NCBI RefSeq assembly: GCF_900188455.1
Contig: NZ_FZOL01000022.1
Span: 60,082 to 124,081 of the forward strand
From: Pseudomonas japonica
GTDB lineage: Bacteria; Pseudomonadota; Gammaproteobacteria; Pseudomonadales; Pseudomonadaceae
Reading direction: 5' to 3'
Length of the DNA stretch: 64,000 nucleotides
The position numbers were made by a program, and so were the translations under genes. The notes below the pieces were generated by a model. That model worked only from the letters and a program-made list of their open reading frames with translations, searched no databases and had not been told where the DNA came from. Of this stretch, positions 1 to 9,024 are shown one piece after another (within the stretch, counting starts at the first letter, position 1; each line of letters starts with the position of its first letter).

Positions 1-1
1 T

Positions 2-337
2 GCCATTGACCTTGTCACTGGCCAGCCCTTTAGTGGTGCACATTATCGAGGCGTGAATGCCACTGCTCGCTACAAATACAGCGAAACCCTTGAGTACGGC
101 GTTCGTCTCGAACGCTTCGAAGACCCTGACGGTTTTGCTCTTTTCCCCACGACGGCGGTTGCCGGAACATTCAACGCAGTCACCCTCGGCGTGAACTGGA
201 ATCCCACGCCTCACGTGCTGGTGCGTCCGGAAATTCGATACGACTGGCAATCCGACAATGGTGAAGAAAAAGCCTTCGCTAACGCGCGCGACGACCGGCA
301 GACCACACTTTCAGTCGACGCCAAGTACTACTTCTAA
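2..337 (+). CDS. Outer-membrane beta-barrel protein, C-terminal end (5' partial)
   Basis: The reading frame is open from the left edge of the window, so the start lies outside it. The visible part is made of alternating polar and hydrophobic beta strands (for example GVRLERFEDPDGF, VTLGVNWNPTPHVLVRPEIRYD) and ends in a terminal Phe (KYYF), the usual assembly signal of Gram-negative outer-membrane barrels. The strands resemble the OmpL-like beta-barrel porin-2 family. It lies 33 bp upstream of a solute-binding protein gene, so it probably supplies the outer-membrane step for the same substrate. The substrate is not known. Confidence 0.7.
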   Translation, partial: AIDLVTGQPFSGAHYRGVNATARYKYSETLEYGVRLERFEDPDGFALFPTTAVAGTFNAVTLGVNWNPTPHVLVRPEIRYDWQSDNGEEKAFANARDDRQTTLSVDAKYYF

Positions 338-370
338 CAGTCCTCTCTATAACAACAATCGGAGACTGAC

Positions 371-1582
371 ATGCATTCCCTCCCTAACCCTCGCTGGGTA
401 CTTACTCGTTTCAAACTGTTCTTGGTGATGGCACTGGTTCTCCTTGCCGATTTCACACTCCATGCCCATGCAGAGCCCGCTCCGGTCGTAATCGGTGCGT
501 CACTTCCGTTGTCTGGTTCATTGGCGGGTTTTGGTAGCTATCAGAAGTGGGGCTATCAAACAGCTGTTGACGAAGTAAACGCAGCAGGCGGCTTGCTGAT
601 CAACGGTGTGAAAACCCCCGTCAAACTGGTCGTTCGGGATGACAAGACTGATCCCGTGACCACCTCGCGCAACACCCAAACACTGATTACTCGCGACCAG
701 GCCGTGGCCATGTTGGGGTCTTGCACGCCGGCTCTGGTCAACGCCGGCGCCTTGATCGCCGAGCGAAATCGCGTGCCGCTCGTCGCTGGCTGCAATCCCC
801 TCGGCGCGTTCCGGGCGGTGCGCCAGTGGCAATACGCCTGGTCAGTGTTCTTCGATGAGAAGGACGTTGCTGAAGCTCCATTCTTGCTACTCAAAGAACT
901 GAACGTCGCTACGAACAAGAAAATCGCCATTCTTCATGACAACGGTCCAGATGGATCGGTCATCGGCGGCAAGCTCTGGCCAAGCCTTGCCGAGCGCGAC
1001 GGTTATGAAGTCGTGAGCCGCGCCTCGTTTCCAATCGATAATACTCAGTTCAACTCCATGATCATGGAGGCTCAATCCAAAGGAGCCGAGATCGTGCTGG
1101 TGGACGCGATCACGCCGCAAGCTGTGGCCATTCGCAAGCAGATGGAAGCTGCTGGATTCCGTCCAAAAGTTCTGGTGATGGAGAAAGGCGCGGAACCGGA
1201 GCAGTTTGCCCTGGCGCTGGGGAAGTTGTCCGATGGCGTCCTCGTGGGCAGCTACTGGGATCCCAGTTTCCCATTCCCACAAGCGCGTGAATTGGCCACC
1301 CGTTTTGAGCAGGAAACCAAATCGAGCTTCAGTCAGCATATCGCCGACTCCTACGCCACTGCACAGATCCTCCTGGATGCCATCAGCGCAGCCAACAGCA
1401 CTGACAGTGCAGCAATCAACGCCGCGATCGCAAAAACGGATAAGGAGTATGTGATCGGCCCCGTCAAATTTGCAGCCGACCATACCTCTCCAATCGTCAT
1501 GTCAGTAGTGCAATGGCAGGACGGCAAACCGGTAGTTATCTGGCCGAAAAGCAGAGCTACCGGCAAAGCAATCCCTCAGTGA
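371..1582 (+). CDS. Branched-chain-amino-acid-type ABC transporter substrate-binding protein
   Basis: A periplasmic binding protein of the LivK/Peripla_BP_6 type. A hydrophobic export signal ending near HAHA-EP is followed by VVIGASLPLSGSLAGFG and the typical VRDDKTDPVTTSRNTQTLITRDQAVAMLGS region. At 403 residues it is of normal size. A Shine-Dalgarno-like CGGAG precedes the ATG. It is the first gene of a five-gene set (binding protein, two permeases, fused ATPase, IclR regulator). Liv-type systems with IclR regulators often import aromatic or other carboxylates rather than amino acids, so the substrate should not be assumed. Confidence 0.9.
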   Translation: MHSLPNPRWVLTRFKLFLVMALVLLADFTLHAHAEPAPVVIGASLPLSGSLAGFGSYQKWGYQTAVDEVNAAGGLLINGVKTPVKLVVRDDKTDPVTTSRNTQTLITRDQAVAMLGSCTPALVNAGALIAERNRVPLVAGCNPLGAFRAVRQWQYAWSVFFDEKDVAEAPFLLLKELNVATNKKIAILHDNGPDGSVIGGKLWPSLAERDGYEVVSRASFPIDNTQFNSMIMEAQSKGAEIVLVDAITPQAVAIRKQMEAAGFRPKVLVMEKGAEPEQFALALGKLSDGVLVGSYWDPSFPFPQARELATRFEQETKSSFSQHIADSYATAQILLDAISAANSTDSAAINAAIAKTDKEYVIGPVKFAADHTSPIVMSVVQWQDGKPVVIWPKSRATGKAIPQ

Positions 1583-1592
1583 GAAAGCCACC

Positions 1593-2468
1593 ATGCCAAG
1601 CCTTGTGATCATCCTCAACAGCCTCGCATCCGGCGTCCTGCTAGGCGCTACATTGGCACTGGCCGCACTGGGGCTTTCGATCGTGTTGGGTGTAATGCGA
1701 CTGGTAAACCTCGCACACGGCGAGCTGTTGCTGATCGGTGCCTACCTCGGTTACTACCTGCTCAGGCTTACCGGTCTAGATCCGATTCTTTGCATTCCGT
1801 TAATCGCGATACTTGCCGCCGCAGCCGTTTACCCACTGGAGCGTTTGCTCGTCGCGCCCTTGATAAACAAAGGGATGGAAGCGGGCATGATGACCATGTT
1901 CGGCTTATCCATCATTGCCCAGAACCTGTTTCTCATGTTCTTCAGCGCCGATACACGTTCCATCGATATTCCCTACGCGGCCACGGCACTGCATCTAGGC
2001 CCACTCACCATCTCCAGCAGCTACGCGATTGGATGCGGCATATCGCTTTGTGCGATTGCCCTGGTTTATTGGGTAACCGAGAAAACAGCTTTCGGTCGCG
2101 AGCTTCGAGCGAGCTCCGCAGATCCCGTGATAGCCCAAGTGCACGGAGTAAATGTTCGCAGGGTGCGTTCAATGGCTTTTGCCCTTGGGGCTGGTTGTGC
2201 AGCACTGAGCGGCGTGCTGATCGGGACTGCGTTTTCGTTCACGCCCTCCTCGGGGGCAAGCTACCTGCTGACAGCCTTCACTGTCGTCGTTCTGGGTGGT
2301 CTTGGGAGTATCAGGGGAACACTGTTTGGCGGCATCACGCTGGGCGTGCTGCAGAGCGTGGGAGCGATGATGCTTGGAGATGGTTATCGGGATCTCGTTG
2401 GCCTGGTTCTTTTCATTGCGGTTCTCACCTTCCGTCCCACAGGCATCATGAATCGAGGAACCGCTTAA
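1593..2468 (+). CDS. LivH-type ABC transporter permease
   Basis: An inner-membrane permease of the branched-chain amino acid family, 291 residues with about eight hydrophobic segments. The N-terminus has the LivH pattern of a helix followed by GVMRLVNLAHGELLLIGAY, and the C-terminal half has the conserved FTVVVLGGLGSIRGTLFGG loop that contacts the ATPase. It starts 10 bp after the binding protein gene and its stop codon abuts the next start, which indicates co-transcription. Confidence 0.92.
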   Translation: MPSLVIILNSLASGVLLGATLALAALGLSIVLGVMRLVNLAHGELLLIGAYLGYYLLRLTGLDPILCIPLIAILAAAAVYPLERLLVAPLINKGMEAGMMTMFGLSIIAQNLFLMFFSADTRSIDIPYAATALHLGPLTISSSYAIGCGISLCAIALVYWVTEKTAFGRELRASSADPVIAQVHGVNVRRVRSMAFALGAGCAALSGVLIGTAFSFTPSSGASYLLTAFTVVVLGGLGSIRGTLFGGITLGVLQSVGAMMLGDGYRDLVGLVLFIAVLTFRPTGIMNRGTA

Positions 2469-3446
2469 ATGGATCCGCATGCGGCTGTCACCATGAAAAC
2501 ACCTAAATCACTTTCCAAGCCCACATATTCAACCATTGGCATGTGCGTGACGATCACCGGGTTCGCTCTTGTTTCGACCCGGCTCGATAACTACGGCTTC
2601 GAGATTGGCTTCCAATTTCTTTTGTTGCTGGTCATGGCCGAAGCCTGGAACCTGCTAGCTGGCTACACCGGGCTGGTATCCCTTGGCACTGCTGCGTTCG
2701 TCGGCATCGGTGGATACATACTGGTAGGCCTGATGAACCAATACGGCATCGACGTTCCGGTGGCACTTTTGCTGTCGGGGCTGGGCGCCGTAGTGGCCGC
2801 AGTCCTCGCATCCCGAGCGGTATTCAGACTCCGAGGTCTCTACTTCACGATCGGCACATTGGCGCTTGCCGAGGCACTGCGTCTGTTCATGGTCAACTGC
2901 GAAACCCTGGGTGGTGCAACGGGGGTATTCCTCTCGCCTGACCCACCCGAGCTCAAGCATCTGTACTGGCTCGCCTTTGCGACCTTCGTAATGACCTGGT
3001 CAATCATCCATGCCTGCGCGGAAAGCAGGCTTTCAGTTCTGTTCCGAGCCGTTCGGGACGATGAGGATGCTGCAGCTCAATTCGGTGTCAGGGTCTTCCG
3101 AATCAAGCTGATCGCCTTCGCCATTTCGAGTTTCATCATCGGCGTAGCCGGTGGCCTGCAAGCATTGAAGATGGGCGCCATCGAACCGTATGGAATGTTC
3201 AACCTGCAGTGGACGGTCAGCGTGCTGACGGTCGTCATCATCGGGGGCCAGGGACGGCGGTTGGGACCGGTTTCAGGTGCATTTCTGGTCGTGTTGCTAG
3301 GTGAGCTGTTCGCAGATTACCCCGCAGTCCATCTATTGCTACTCGGTCTCTTCCTGATCATTGCTATTCGCTTTGCTCCTCAAGGCCTGGTGGGTCTGGC
3401 TGAGAAGGTATTCGTACACGCCAAATTCGGAGGTAAACGCTCATGA
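2469..3446 (+). CDS. LivM-type ABC transporter permease
   Basis: The second membrane subunit of the liv-type importer, 325 residues. Family landmarks are EAWNLLAGYTGLVSLGTAAFVG, the segment RGLYFTIGTLALAEALR, and the cytoplasmic coupling loop VLTVVIIGGQGRRLGPVSGA. The first ATG directly follows the TAA of livH. A second in-frame ATG at 2493 could also be used. The gene overlaps the ATPase gene by 4 bp (ATGA), so translation is probably coupled. Confidence 0.92.
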   Translation: MDPHAAVTMKTPKSLSKPTYSTIGMCVTITGFALVSTRLDNYGFEIGFQFLLLLVMAEAWNLLAGYTGLVSLGTAAFVGIGGYILVGLMNQYGIDVPVALLLSGLGAVVAAVLASRAVFRLRGLYFTIGTLALAEALRLFMVNCETLGGATGVFLSPDPPELKHLYWLAFATFVMTWSIIHACAESRLSVLFRAVRDDEDAAAQFGVRVFRIKLIAFAISSFIIGVAGGLQALKMGAIEPYGMFNLQWTVSVLTVVIIGGQGRRLGPVSGAFLVVLLGELFADYPAVHLLLLGLFLIIAIRFAPQGLVGLAEKVFVHAKFGGKRS

Positions 3447-4993
3447 GCGCAACAACGTCGAGCAACTCGCTCATCAGCGTACAGGGCCTCAGCAAATCAT
3501 ACGGTGGTGTGCATGCCATTCAGGATATGTCGTTCGATCTGCGAAAAGGTGAGATCTGCGGCGTAATCGGTCCCAACGGGGCAGGCAAGTCAACCTTCAT
3601 TGGCCTGCTTGGCGGCGCCTTGAAACCTACTGCCGGCACGATCCACTTTGACGGAAATGACGTGACGCGCCTGGATGCTGCCGGGAGGGCACGCCTCGGT
3701 ATAGGCCGGACGTACCAAGTTCCCCGCCCCTTCCTGGACATGAGTGTTCGAGACAATCTGCTCACTGCGATGTTTGCGCTAAACCCCTGGTGCGGCAACG
3801 GCGAAGCCAACGACACCTGCGACGCCATTCTGGAGCGCACGGGACTTCTGGGTCAGCGCAATCTCAAGGCCCGTAATCTGCCCCTCCTGCGGCGCAAACG
3901 CCTGGAGATTGCCCGGGCGCTTGCGATACAACCCAGGCTCCTCCTTCTGGATGAAGTAGGTGCAGGATTGCTAGACAGTGAGGTTGGTGAACTCATAGAC
4001 CTGATTCAGTCTCTACGCAGCGAATTGGATTCGGTGATCATCATCGAGCACGTTTTAAGGGTCGTGAGGGAGTGCTGTGATCGCTCCCTGGTAATCAACT
4101 TCGGCAAAAAAGTCACCGAAGGACGTACTGATGATGTCTTGGACAGTGAGGAAGTCGCTCAGATTTATCTGGGCGCTCATGGCGGGGCCACATCGCAGAG
4201 CAAAGACGCCCCACTTTCAGGTAAAGCTTTGAATCTGGATCGACTGATTGCCCCACGCACAACGACATCCCCTCCCAAGACCTTGCTGTACCTTCAAGAC
4301 ATTCATGCTGGTTATGGCCAGGCCAAGGTCCTCCAGGGCATTACCATTGAGATTGTCGAAGGGGAATCAGTTGCCATTCTGGGCACTAACGGAGCCGGCA
4401 AGACCACGCTGTCCAACGTGATTAGCGGCGTGCTGAAGCCCACGAGCGGTGCGCTGCGATTTGATGATAAAGAAATTACAGTAGTCTCTTCGCACCTAAG
4501 GGCGCGCTCAGGCATCGCCTATTGCCCCGAAGGCCGCAAGATTTTTGCCAACCTTACGGTTGAAGAAAACCTGCTGATCAACGCCAGAACCAAGGATGTG
4601 GCCGAGCTCAGTGAAAGGCTGGAACAAGTGTACAGTTTGTTCCCTGACCTGAAGCAGCGCAGGCGAGATCCCGGTACCGCAATGTCAGGCGGCCAGCAGC
4701 AGATGCTTGCCATCGGGCGCGCGTTGATGAGTCGGCCGAAGTTGGTAATCTTCGATGAAATCAGCCTTGGTCTCGCCCCCGTGATGATGGATAAGCTTTA
4801 CCAGGCTCTAAGCATCCTCAAAGCCGAGGGTATGACGATGGTGATTGTTGAACAGGATGTTCAGCGGGCGCTGGAGATCGCTGATAAGGTTCACGTGCTG
4901 GAGCGTGGGCAAATTGCTCTGTCAGGCTCGGCACATCAAATAATGAATGACCCGCGACTACGGGCAATGTATGTGGGAGAGGCCAAATGCTGA
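3443..4993 (+). CDS. Fused LivG-LivF ABC transporter ATPase
   Basis: One 516-residue protein contains both ATPases of a liv-type importer, which are normally separate genes of about 250 and 235 residues. Domain 1 (about residues 10-245, LivG-like) has Walker A GPNGAGKST (43-51), Q92, Walker B LLLLDE (166-171) and H203. Its signature region reads NLPLLRRKRLEIARAL and lacks an LSxGQ-type core. A linker of about 35 residues leads to domain 2 (about 281-516, LivF-like) with Walker A GTNGAGKTT, signature MSGGQQQ and Walker B LVIFDE. The motif loss in domain 1 may leave one composite ATP site degenerate; this is inferred from sequence only. Confidence 0.92.
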   Translation: MSATTSSNSLISVQGLSKSYGGVHAIQDMSFDLRKGEICGVIGPNGAGKSTFIGLLGGALKPTAGTIHFDGNDVTRLDAAGRARLGIGRTYQVPRPFLDMSVRDNLLTAMFALNPWCGNGEANDTCDAILERTGLLGQRNLKARNLPLLRRKRLEIARALAIQPRLLLLDEVGAGLLDSEVGELIDLIQSLRSELDSVIIIEHVLRVVRECCDRSLVINFGKKVTEGRTDDVLDSEEVAQIYLGAHGGATSQSKDAPLSGKALNLDRLIAPRTTTSPPKTLLYLQDIHAGYGQAKVLQGITIEIVEGESVAILGTNGAGKTTLSNVISGVLKPTSGALRFDDKEITVVSSHLRARSGIAYCPEGRKIFANLTVEENLLINARTKDVAELSERLEQVYSLFPDLKQRRRDPGTAMSGGQQQMLAIGRALMSRPKLVIFDEISLGLAPVMMDKLYQALSILKAEGMTMVIVEQDVQRALEIADKVHVLERGQIALSGSAHQIMNDPRLRAMYVGEAKC

Positions 4994-5826
4994 ACCCCGA
5001 GATATCGTCTATGGAAAGCGTGGACTCACAGATCCAGGGCGCACTTGCCAGCGCCGACGACGCAAACGCCAGAAAATCCGGACGGGACAATGGCATTCAA
5101 GTCATTGCCCGTGCCGCCGCAATACTCAATGCCTTGAGCGCAGATCCTGAAGGGCTGAGCCTGGGTCAGATCGCTACGAAAGTGGCTCTGGCCCGTTCCA
5201 CCGTGCAACGGATTGTGCAGGCACTTGAAACCGAGGGGCTGGTCACAGCTGGGCGCAAAGGCGTCAAATTGGGTCCTGCACTGGCTCGCCTCGGCAGTAT
5301 CGCGCGGATGGACGTGAAAAGTCTGGCCCATCCTCACATGAAGGCGCTTTCGAACGAGATCAATGAGACAGTCGACCTTTCCATGCTGGTCGACAATCAA
5401 TTGCTCTTCATCGATCAGATCGTATCGGACCGCAAACTGCGAATTGTCTCGGCGGTAGGTGCGCTCTTCCCGTTGTATTGCACCGCCCACGGAAAGGCCT
5501 ACCTCGCGACACTTTCTGACAAAGAAGTCAGGCAAATCATAGCCGGCAAAATCCGACGTCATACGCTGCATACGGTCACCGATGTGACCGCTTTGATCGA
5601 ACAATTGCACGCAGTAAGGCGCACCGGCTTTGGTTACGATCTGGAAGAGCATACAGAAGACATCAGCGCAGTGGGCACCGTCCTGGAGGACGTATCGGGC
5701 CTCCATTACACGCTGAGCATTACCGTCCCGGCAGCGCGGTTCATGCGCAACAAGGATCAGTTGACCGAAGCACTAGGTCGCTGTCGCAATGCCATCCAGG
5801 AGACCTTGATCAAAGCCCGCTCTTGA
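4987..5826 (+). CDS. IclR-family transcriptional regulator
   Basis: A 279-residue regulator with an N-terminal winged helix-turn-helix (about residues 35-100: LSLGQIATKVALARSTVQRIVQALETEGLV) and a C-terminal IclR effector domain (LSMLVDNQLLFIDQIVSD, then the YCTAHGKAYLATLSD block). The start overlaps the end of the ATPase gene by 7 bp, so it is probably translated with the transporter. A later ATG at 5011 is possible. It likely controls this uptake operon in response to its substrate. Confidence 0.9.
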   Translation: MLNPEISSMESVDSQIQGALASADDANARKSGRDNGIQVIARAAAILNALSADPEGLSLGQIATKVALARSTVQRIVQALETEGLVTAGRKGVKLGPALARLGSIARMDVKSLAHPHMKALSNEINETVDLSMLVDNQLLFIDQIVSDRKLRIVSAVGALFPLYCTAHGKAYLATLSDKEVRQIIAGKIRRHTLHTVTDVTALIEQLHAVRRTGFGYDLEEHTEDISAVGTVLEDVSGLHYTLSITVPAARFMRNKDQLTEALGRCRNAIQETLIKARS

Positions 5827-5831
5827 GCCAT

Positions 5832-5860
5832 TGCCCGCTGAACAGATCGCTCAGCGGGCA
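5832..5860 (+). terminator. Stem-loop after the IclR gene
   Basis: A perfect 10-bp inverted repeat (TGCCCGCTGA / TCAGCGGGCA) with a 9-base loop begins 6 bp after the IclR stop codon. There is no clear T-run, so it may act as a weak or bidirectional terminator. Confidence 0.5.
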
Positions 5861-5868
5861 CTGCGCGA

Positions 5869-6066
5869 CTATCGAGCACTCTTCAAAATCGACTCGATTT
5901 CGACCTTGCACTCAAGCAGCGCGTGGATAATTTTCTCGGCCTCTCTTTCAAAACGCAGCTGAGGTACGGCAACCGCAATTGCAGTAACCGCCACTTCGCC
6001 AGTTCCCACAGATGCCCGCCCATATAGAGGCGCCAAGTTTGAGAGAACTGGCTTGTCGGCGGTTCG
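5869..6066 (-). pseudogene. C-terminal remnant of a second IclR-family regulator
   Basis: The reverse strand encodes about 65 residues (RASVGTGEVAVTAIAVAVPQ, then FEREAEKIIHALLECKVEIESIL) that match the last strand and helix of the IclR effector domain. No HTH or central domain is present. The fragment ends in a normal stop at 5869, but its upstream part is cut at about 6066, where sequence switches abruptly to the high-G+C permease gene. This is a truncated gene at a recombination junction. The assignment rests on pattern recognition over a short region. Confidence 0.6.
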
Positions 6067-6071
6067 AAACG

Positions 6072-7484
6072 TCAACCCACCTCAGAAGCAGCCGCCTCCC
6101 CCACCACCAACGGCTCCGGCCTGAACAACGGCTTCTTCATCACCAGCTTCACCCACAGCACCGCGATCAGCGAAATCACCCCGAGCACCACCCCGGCGGT
6201 ACCGAAGATCTTCGCGGTCATCTCCGGCGCGGGCGAGGCGTGCCAGATGGCGAACAGCATGCCGGCGATGCCGACGATCTGCGGCAGCGGGTAGAACGGC
6301 GTGCGGAACGGCCGCTTCGCGTGGGGATAGCGCCGGCGCAGGGCGATCACGTCGATGTGCACGACGATGTAGGCCAGCAGCCAGGCCAGCGCCGCGGCCA
6401 GCAGCAGCAGGCTCACCGCCTCCGGGTTCTGCCCGAGGATCAGGATCGGCAGGCCGGTGATCGCGGCGATGAACAGCACCGCCACCCAAGGCGTGCGGGT
6501 CCGCACGCTGAGGCGCTTGAACTGCGGGAATGCCTGGCCGTTCTCGGCCATGCCATAGAGCATCCGCGGCAACGCGGCCAGGGACGAGTTGACGGTGCTC
6601 GCGGTGGCGGTCACCGACGCGGCCACCAGCAAGGCCTTGCCGCCTTCACCGAACAGGGTGGTGGCATAGAGGAAATGCGGCAGCGGGTCGCTCGCCAGCT
6701 GCTCCCGCGGAATCAGGAGCAAGGCGCCCAGGCAATAGAGGACGATCACGCCGAAGATGATGCTCAGGCCAAGCATCATCGAGCGCGGGATGTTGCGCTC
6801 CGGCCGCTTGGTTTCCTCCACCAGCGGACAGACGAACTCGGCACCGACGAAGCCCCAGATCGCCATCGCCGCGAGGGTCAGGGCACCGGCACCCAGCGGG
6901 TTCCAGCCCTGGTCCAGGGCGGTCTGCAGGCTGCCCTCGGCGTGCCCCAGCGCGCCGACGCCCAGGGCCAGGAGCATGGCCACCATCACCAGCGCGAGCA
7001 CGGTCTGCAGCTTGGCGAAGACGTCGATGCCGAGCAGGTTGAGGCCGGTGAACAGCGCCAGCATGCCGCCGGCCACGACCATCGGCGGCAGCACGCCGGG
7101 GTAGACCTTGCCGATGATCAGGTCGAGCAACAGCAGCTCGGCGGACAGGGCGAACATGGCCACCACCATGTAGCCGGAAAAGGTCGCGAGGATCGCCGGG
7201 AAGTGGCCGATGGCAACTTCCGTGTAGCTGCTCAGGCTGCCGGCGCGGGGCACCATCAGCGCCAGCTCGGAGAACGACATGGCATAGGTCAGCGCCAGCA
7301 CATAGGCGATGCCCAGCGGGATGATGAAGCCCAGCCCGGCCATGCCCGCGCCTTGCAGCATCATGACCATCACACCCTGGGACACTACCAGGCCGATGGC
7401 CACCGACAACAGGGCCCCCAGGCCCAGAACCCGGCGCAAGCCGCCGGCAGGCTGCGGCGTCGCCGCCATCACTGAAGCGTTCAT
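6072..7484 (-). CDS. APC-family amino acid/polyamine permease
   Basis: A 470-residue inner-membrane transporter with about 12 hydrophobic helices. It carries APC-superfamily motifs: a first helix with GLVVSQGVMVMM, MSFSELALMVPRAGSLSSYTE, and WGFVGAEFVCPLVEETKRPERNIPRS. The ATG at 7484 is preferred because GAAGGA lies 8 bases upstream; an upstream GTG/ATG extension has no such site. It is followed downstream by the truncated IclR fragment. Upstream on the same strand are a polyamine-type binding protein and an aminotransferase, which suggests uptake of an amine or amino acid for transamination. Confidence 0.9.
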   Translation of the reverse strand: MNASVMAATPQPAGGLRRVLGLGALLSVAIGLVVSQGVMVMMLQGAGMAGLGFIIPLGIAYVLALTYAMSFSELALMVPRAGSLSSYTEVAIGHFPAILATFSGYMVVAMFALSAELLLLDLIIGKVYPGVLPPMVVAGGMLALFTGLNLLGIDVFAKLQTVLALVMVAMLLALGVGALGHAEGSLQTALDQGWNPLGAGALTLAAMAIWGFVGAEFVCPLVEETKRPERNIPRSMMLGLSIIFGVIVLYCLGALLLIPREQLASDPLPHFLYATTLFGEGGKALLVAASVTATASTVNSSLAALPRMLYGMAENGQAFPQFKRLSVRTRTPWVAVLFIAAITGLPILILGQNPEAVSLLLLAAALAWLLAYIVVHIDVIALRRRYPHAKRPFRTPFYPLPQIVGIAGMLFAIWHASPAPEMTAKIFGTAGVVLGVISLIAVLWVKLVMKKPLFRPEPLVVGEAAASEVG

Positions 7485-7565
7485 TGCAGCATCCTTCTTA
7501 TCGTTGTTGTGTGCAGCGGTATCGCCCGGCGCCGCACGCACGGCGCCGGGCGGGTGAGTCGGCGG

Positions 7566-8609
7566 TCAGCGCGCGGCCCAGGCGTTGAAGCGCTCTTCCA
7601 GCTCCTCGCCGTGATCGACCCAGAAGCTGGAATCCACCAGCAGGCCCTGCTCCAGGTTGGCCGGGGCGGTGGGCAATTGCGCCTGGATGTCCATCGGCAG
7701 CGCGCCGAGGGTCTGCTTGTTGACCGGGCCGTAGGGGATGTTCGAGGAGAAGGTCTTCTGAGTGTCCGCCTGGCTGGCGAAGACGATGAAACGCTCGGCC
7801 AGGGCCTTGTTCGGCGAGCCCTTGACGATGGCCCAGTGGTCCGGGTCGTAGAGGCCGCCGTTCCAGACGATGCCGAGGTTCGTGCCCTCTTTCTGCGCCA
7901 CGGCGATGCGCCCGTTGTAGGCCGCGGACATCACCACGTCGTTGGCCGCCAGCCATTGCGGCGGCTGGGCCCCGGCTTCCCACCACTGGATCGAGGACTT
8001 GATCTGGTCGAGCTTGGCGAAGGCGCGGCTGACCCCGGCGGGGGTGGCGAGCACCTGGTACAGCTCGGCCTTGCTCACGCCGTCGGCGAGCAGCGCGGCT
8101 TCCAGGGTGTATTTCGCGCCCTTGCGCAGGCCGCGCTTGCCGGGGTACTTGGTCGTGTCCCAGAAGTCCGCCCAGGACGCCGGCGGCGTGCCGACCTTCG
8201 CCGGGTTGTAGGCCATGACCATCGACCAGACATAGCTGGCCACGCCGCATTCGCTGACGGTGTTGGCGATGTAGTGATCGGCATTGCCCAGCAGCGCCGG
8301 GTCGAGCCGCTCGAACAGGCCCTCCTCGCAGCCGCGCAGCAGCTCGGGGCTTTCCACCTCGACGATATCCCAGGAGATCTGCCCGACACTGACCATGGCC
8401 TTGACCTTGGACAATTCGCCGTTGTAGTCCCCGGCCACCACCTTGCCGGCGCCGCTCTGCTCGAAGGGTTTGAAATAGGCCTGGTCCTGGGCGGCCTTGG
8501 TCGCGCCGCCGAAGGAGATGACGGTGAGCTTGTCCGCCGCCGCCATCGTATTGCCCGCCAGCAACGCGGATACCACTGCCAGTGCGCACGCATGCATTTT
8601 CAAAGACAT
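7566..8609 (-). CDS. Polyamine-type ABC transporter substrate-binding protein
   Basis: A 347-residue periplasmic protein with a signal peptide (MSLKMHACALAVVSALLAGN) and a PotD/PotF-like fold: VISFGGATKAAQDQAYFKPFE, then WDIVEVESPEL and the VMSAAYNGRIAV segment. The ATG at 8609 follows GGGAGGAAG. Family members bind putrescine, spermidine, GABA or related compounds. No cognate ABC permease or ATPase is nearby, which is odd; it may work with distant subunits or with the adjacent APC permease region as part of a shared regulon. Confidence 0.88.
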   Translation of the reverse strand: MSLKMHACALAVVSALLAGNTMAAADKLTVISFGGATKAAQDQAYFKPFEQSGAGKVVAGDYNGELSKVKAMVSVGQISWDIVEVESPELLRGCEEGLFERLDPALLGNADHYIANTVSECGVASYVWSMVMAYNPAKVGTPPASWADFWDTTKYPGKRGLRKGAKYTLEAALLADGVSKAELYQVLATPAGVSRAFAKLDQIKSSIQWWEAGAQPPQWLAANDVVMSAAYNGRIAVAQKEGTNLGIVWNGGLYDPDHWAIVKGSPNKALAERFIVFASQADTQKTFSSNIPYGPVNKQTLGALPMDIQAQLPTAPANLEQGLLVDSSFWVDHGEELEERFNAWAAR

Positions 8610-9024
8610 CGACACTTCCTCCCTACTTCTCAAGGTAAATGCCGGGGCAACGCGCACGCGCGAGCGGGCGCGGGTATGGAACCCCGGCACAGTTGGAACG
8701 GACAGGCTTGAAAGGGCAGCTAAAGGCGGGTGCGGATTGTTGTTATTGGCCCGCGCAGTGGATGGTCGCGGGTCCGGCACCGGCCTGGTATCGATCGCTC
8801 GGGAGCGTCGTTGATTATTCGTATGGCTTCGATTCTGCGGTGTTTCGTGGAACAGGAAAAATATGAAATATGTTCTGTGAAGGCATGAAAAAGCTTTGTA
8901 GTGTCAGGCGGGATCTCGACTGCAGCACCGACCTCATCGCGGGCAACGCCCGCTCCCACAGGGTCCTGCGGTGTACGCGAAACTTGTGGGAGCGGGCGTT
9001 GCCCGCGATGAGGCCCTCAAGGGC
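8610..9024. other. Intergenic region between binding protein and aminotransferase
   Basis: About 415 bp without a convincing gene. The part near 8800-8900 is A+T-richer than its surroundings and probably carries the promoter of the leftward binding-protein gene. The part from 8932 is a REP pair (listed separately). No clear sigma-54 or operator motif could be assigned. Confidence 0.5.
8932..9013. repeat. REP inverted pair (REPIN-like)
   Basis: Two REP units face each other: 8932-8961 (containing GCGGGCAACGCCCGCTCCCA) and 8985-9013 (its reverse complement). They can form a long hairpin just after the aminotransferase gene. This repeat type is common and multicopy in Pseudomonas. Confidence 0.85.
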
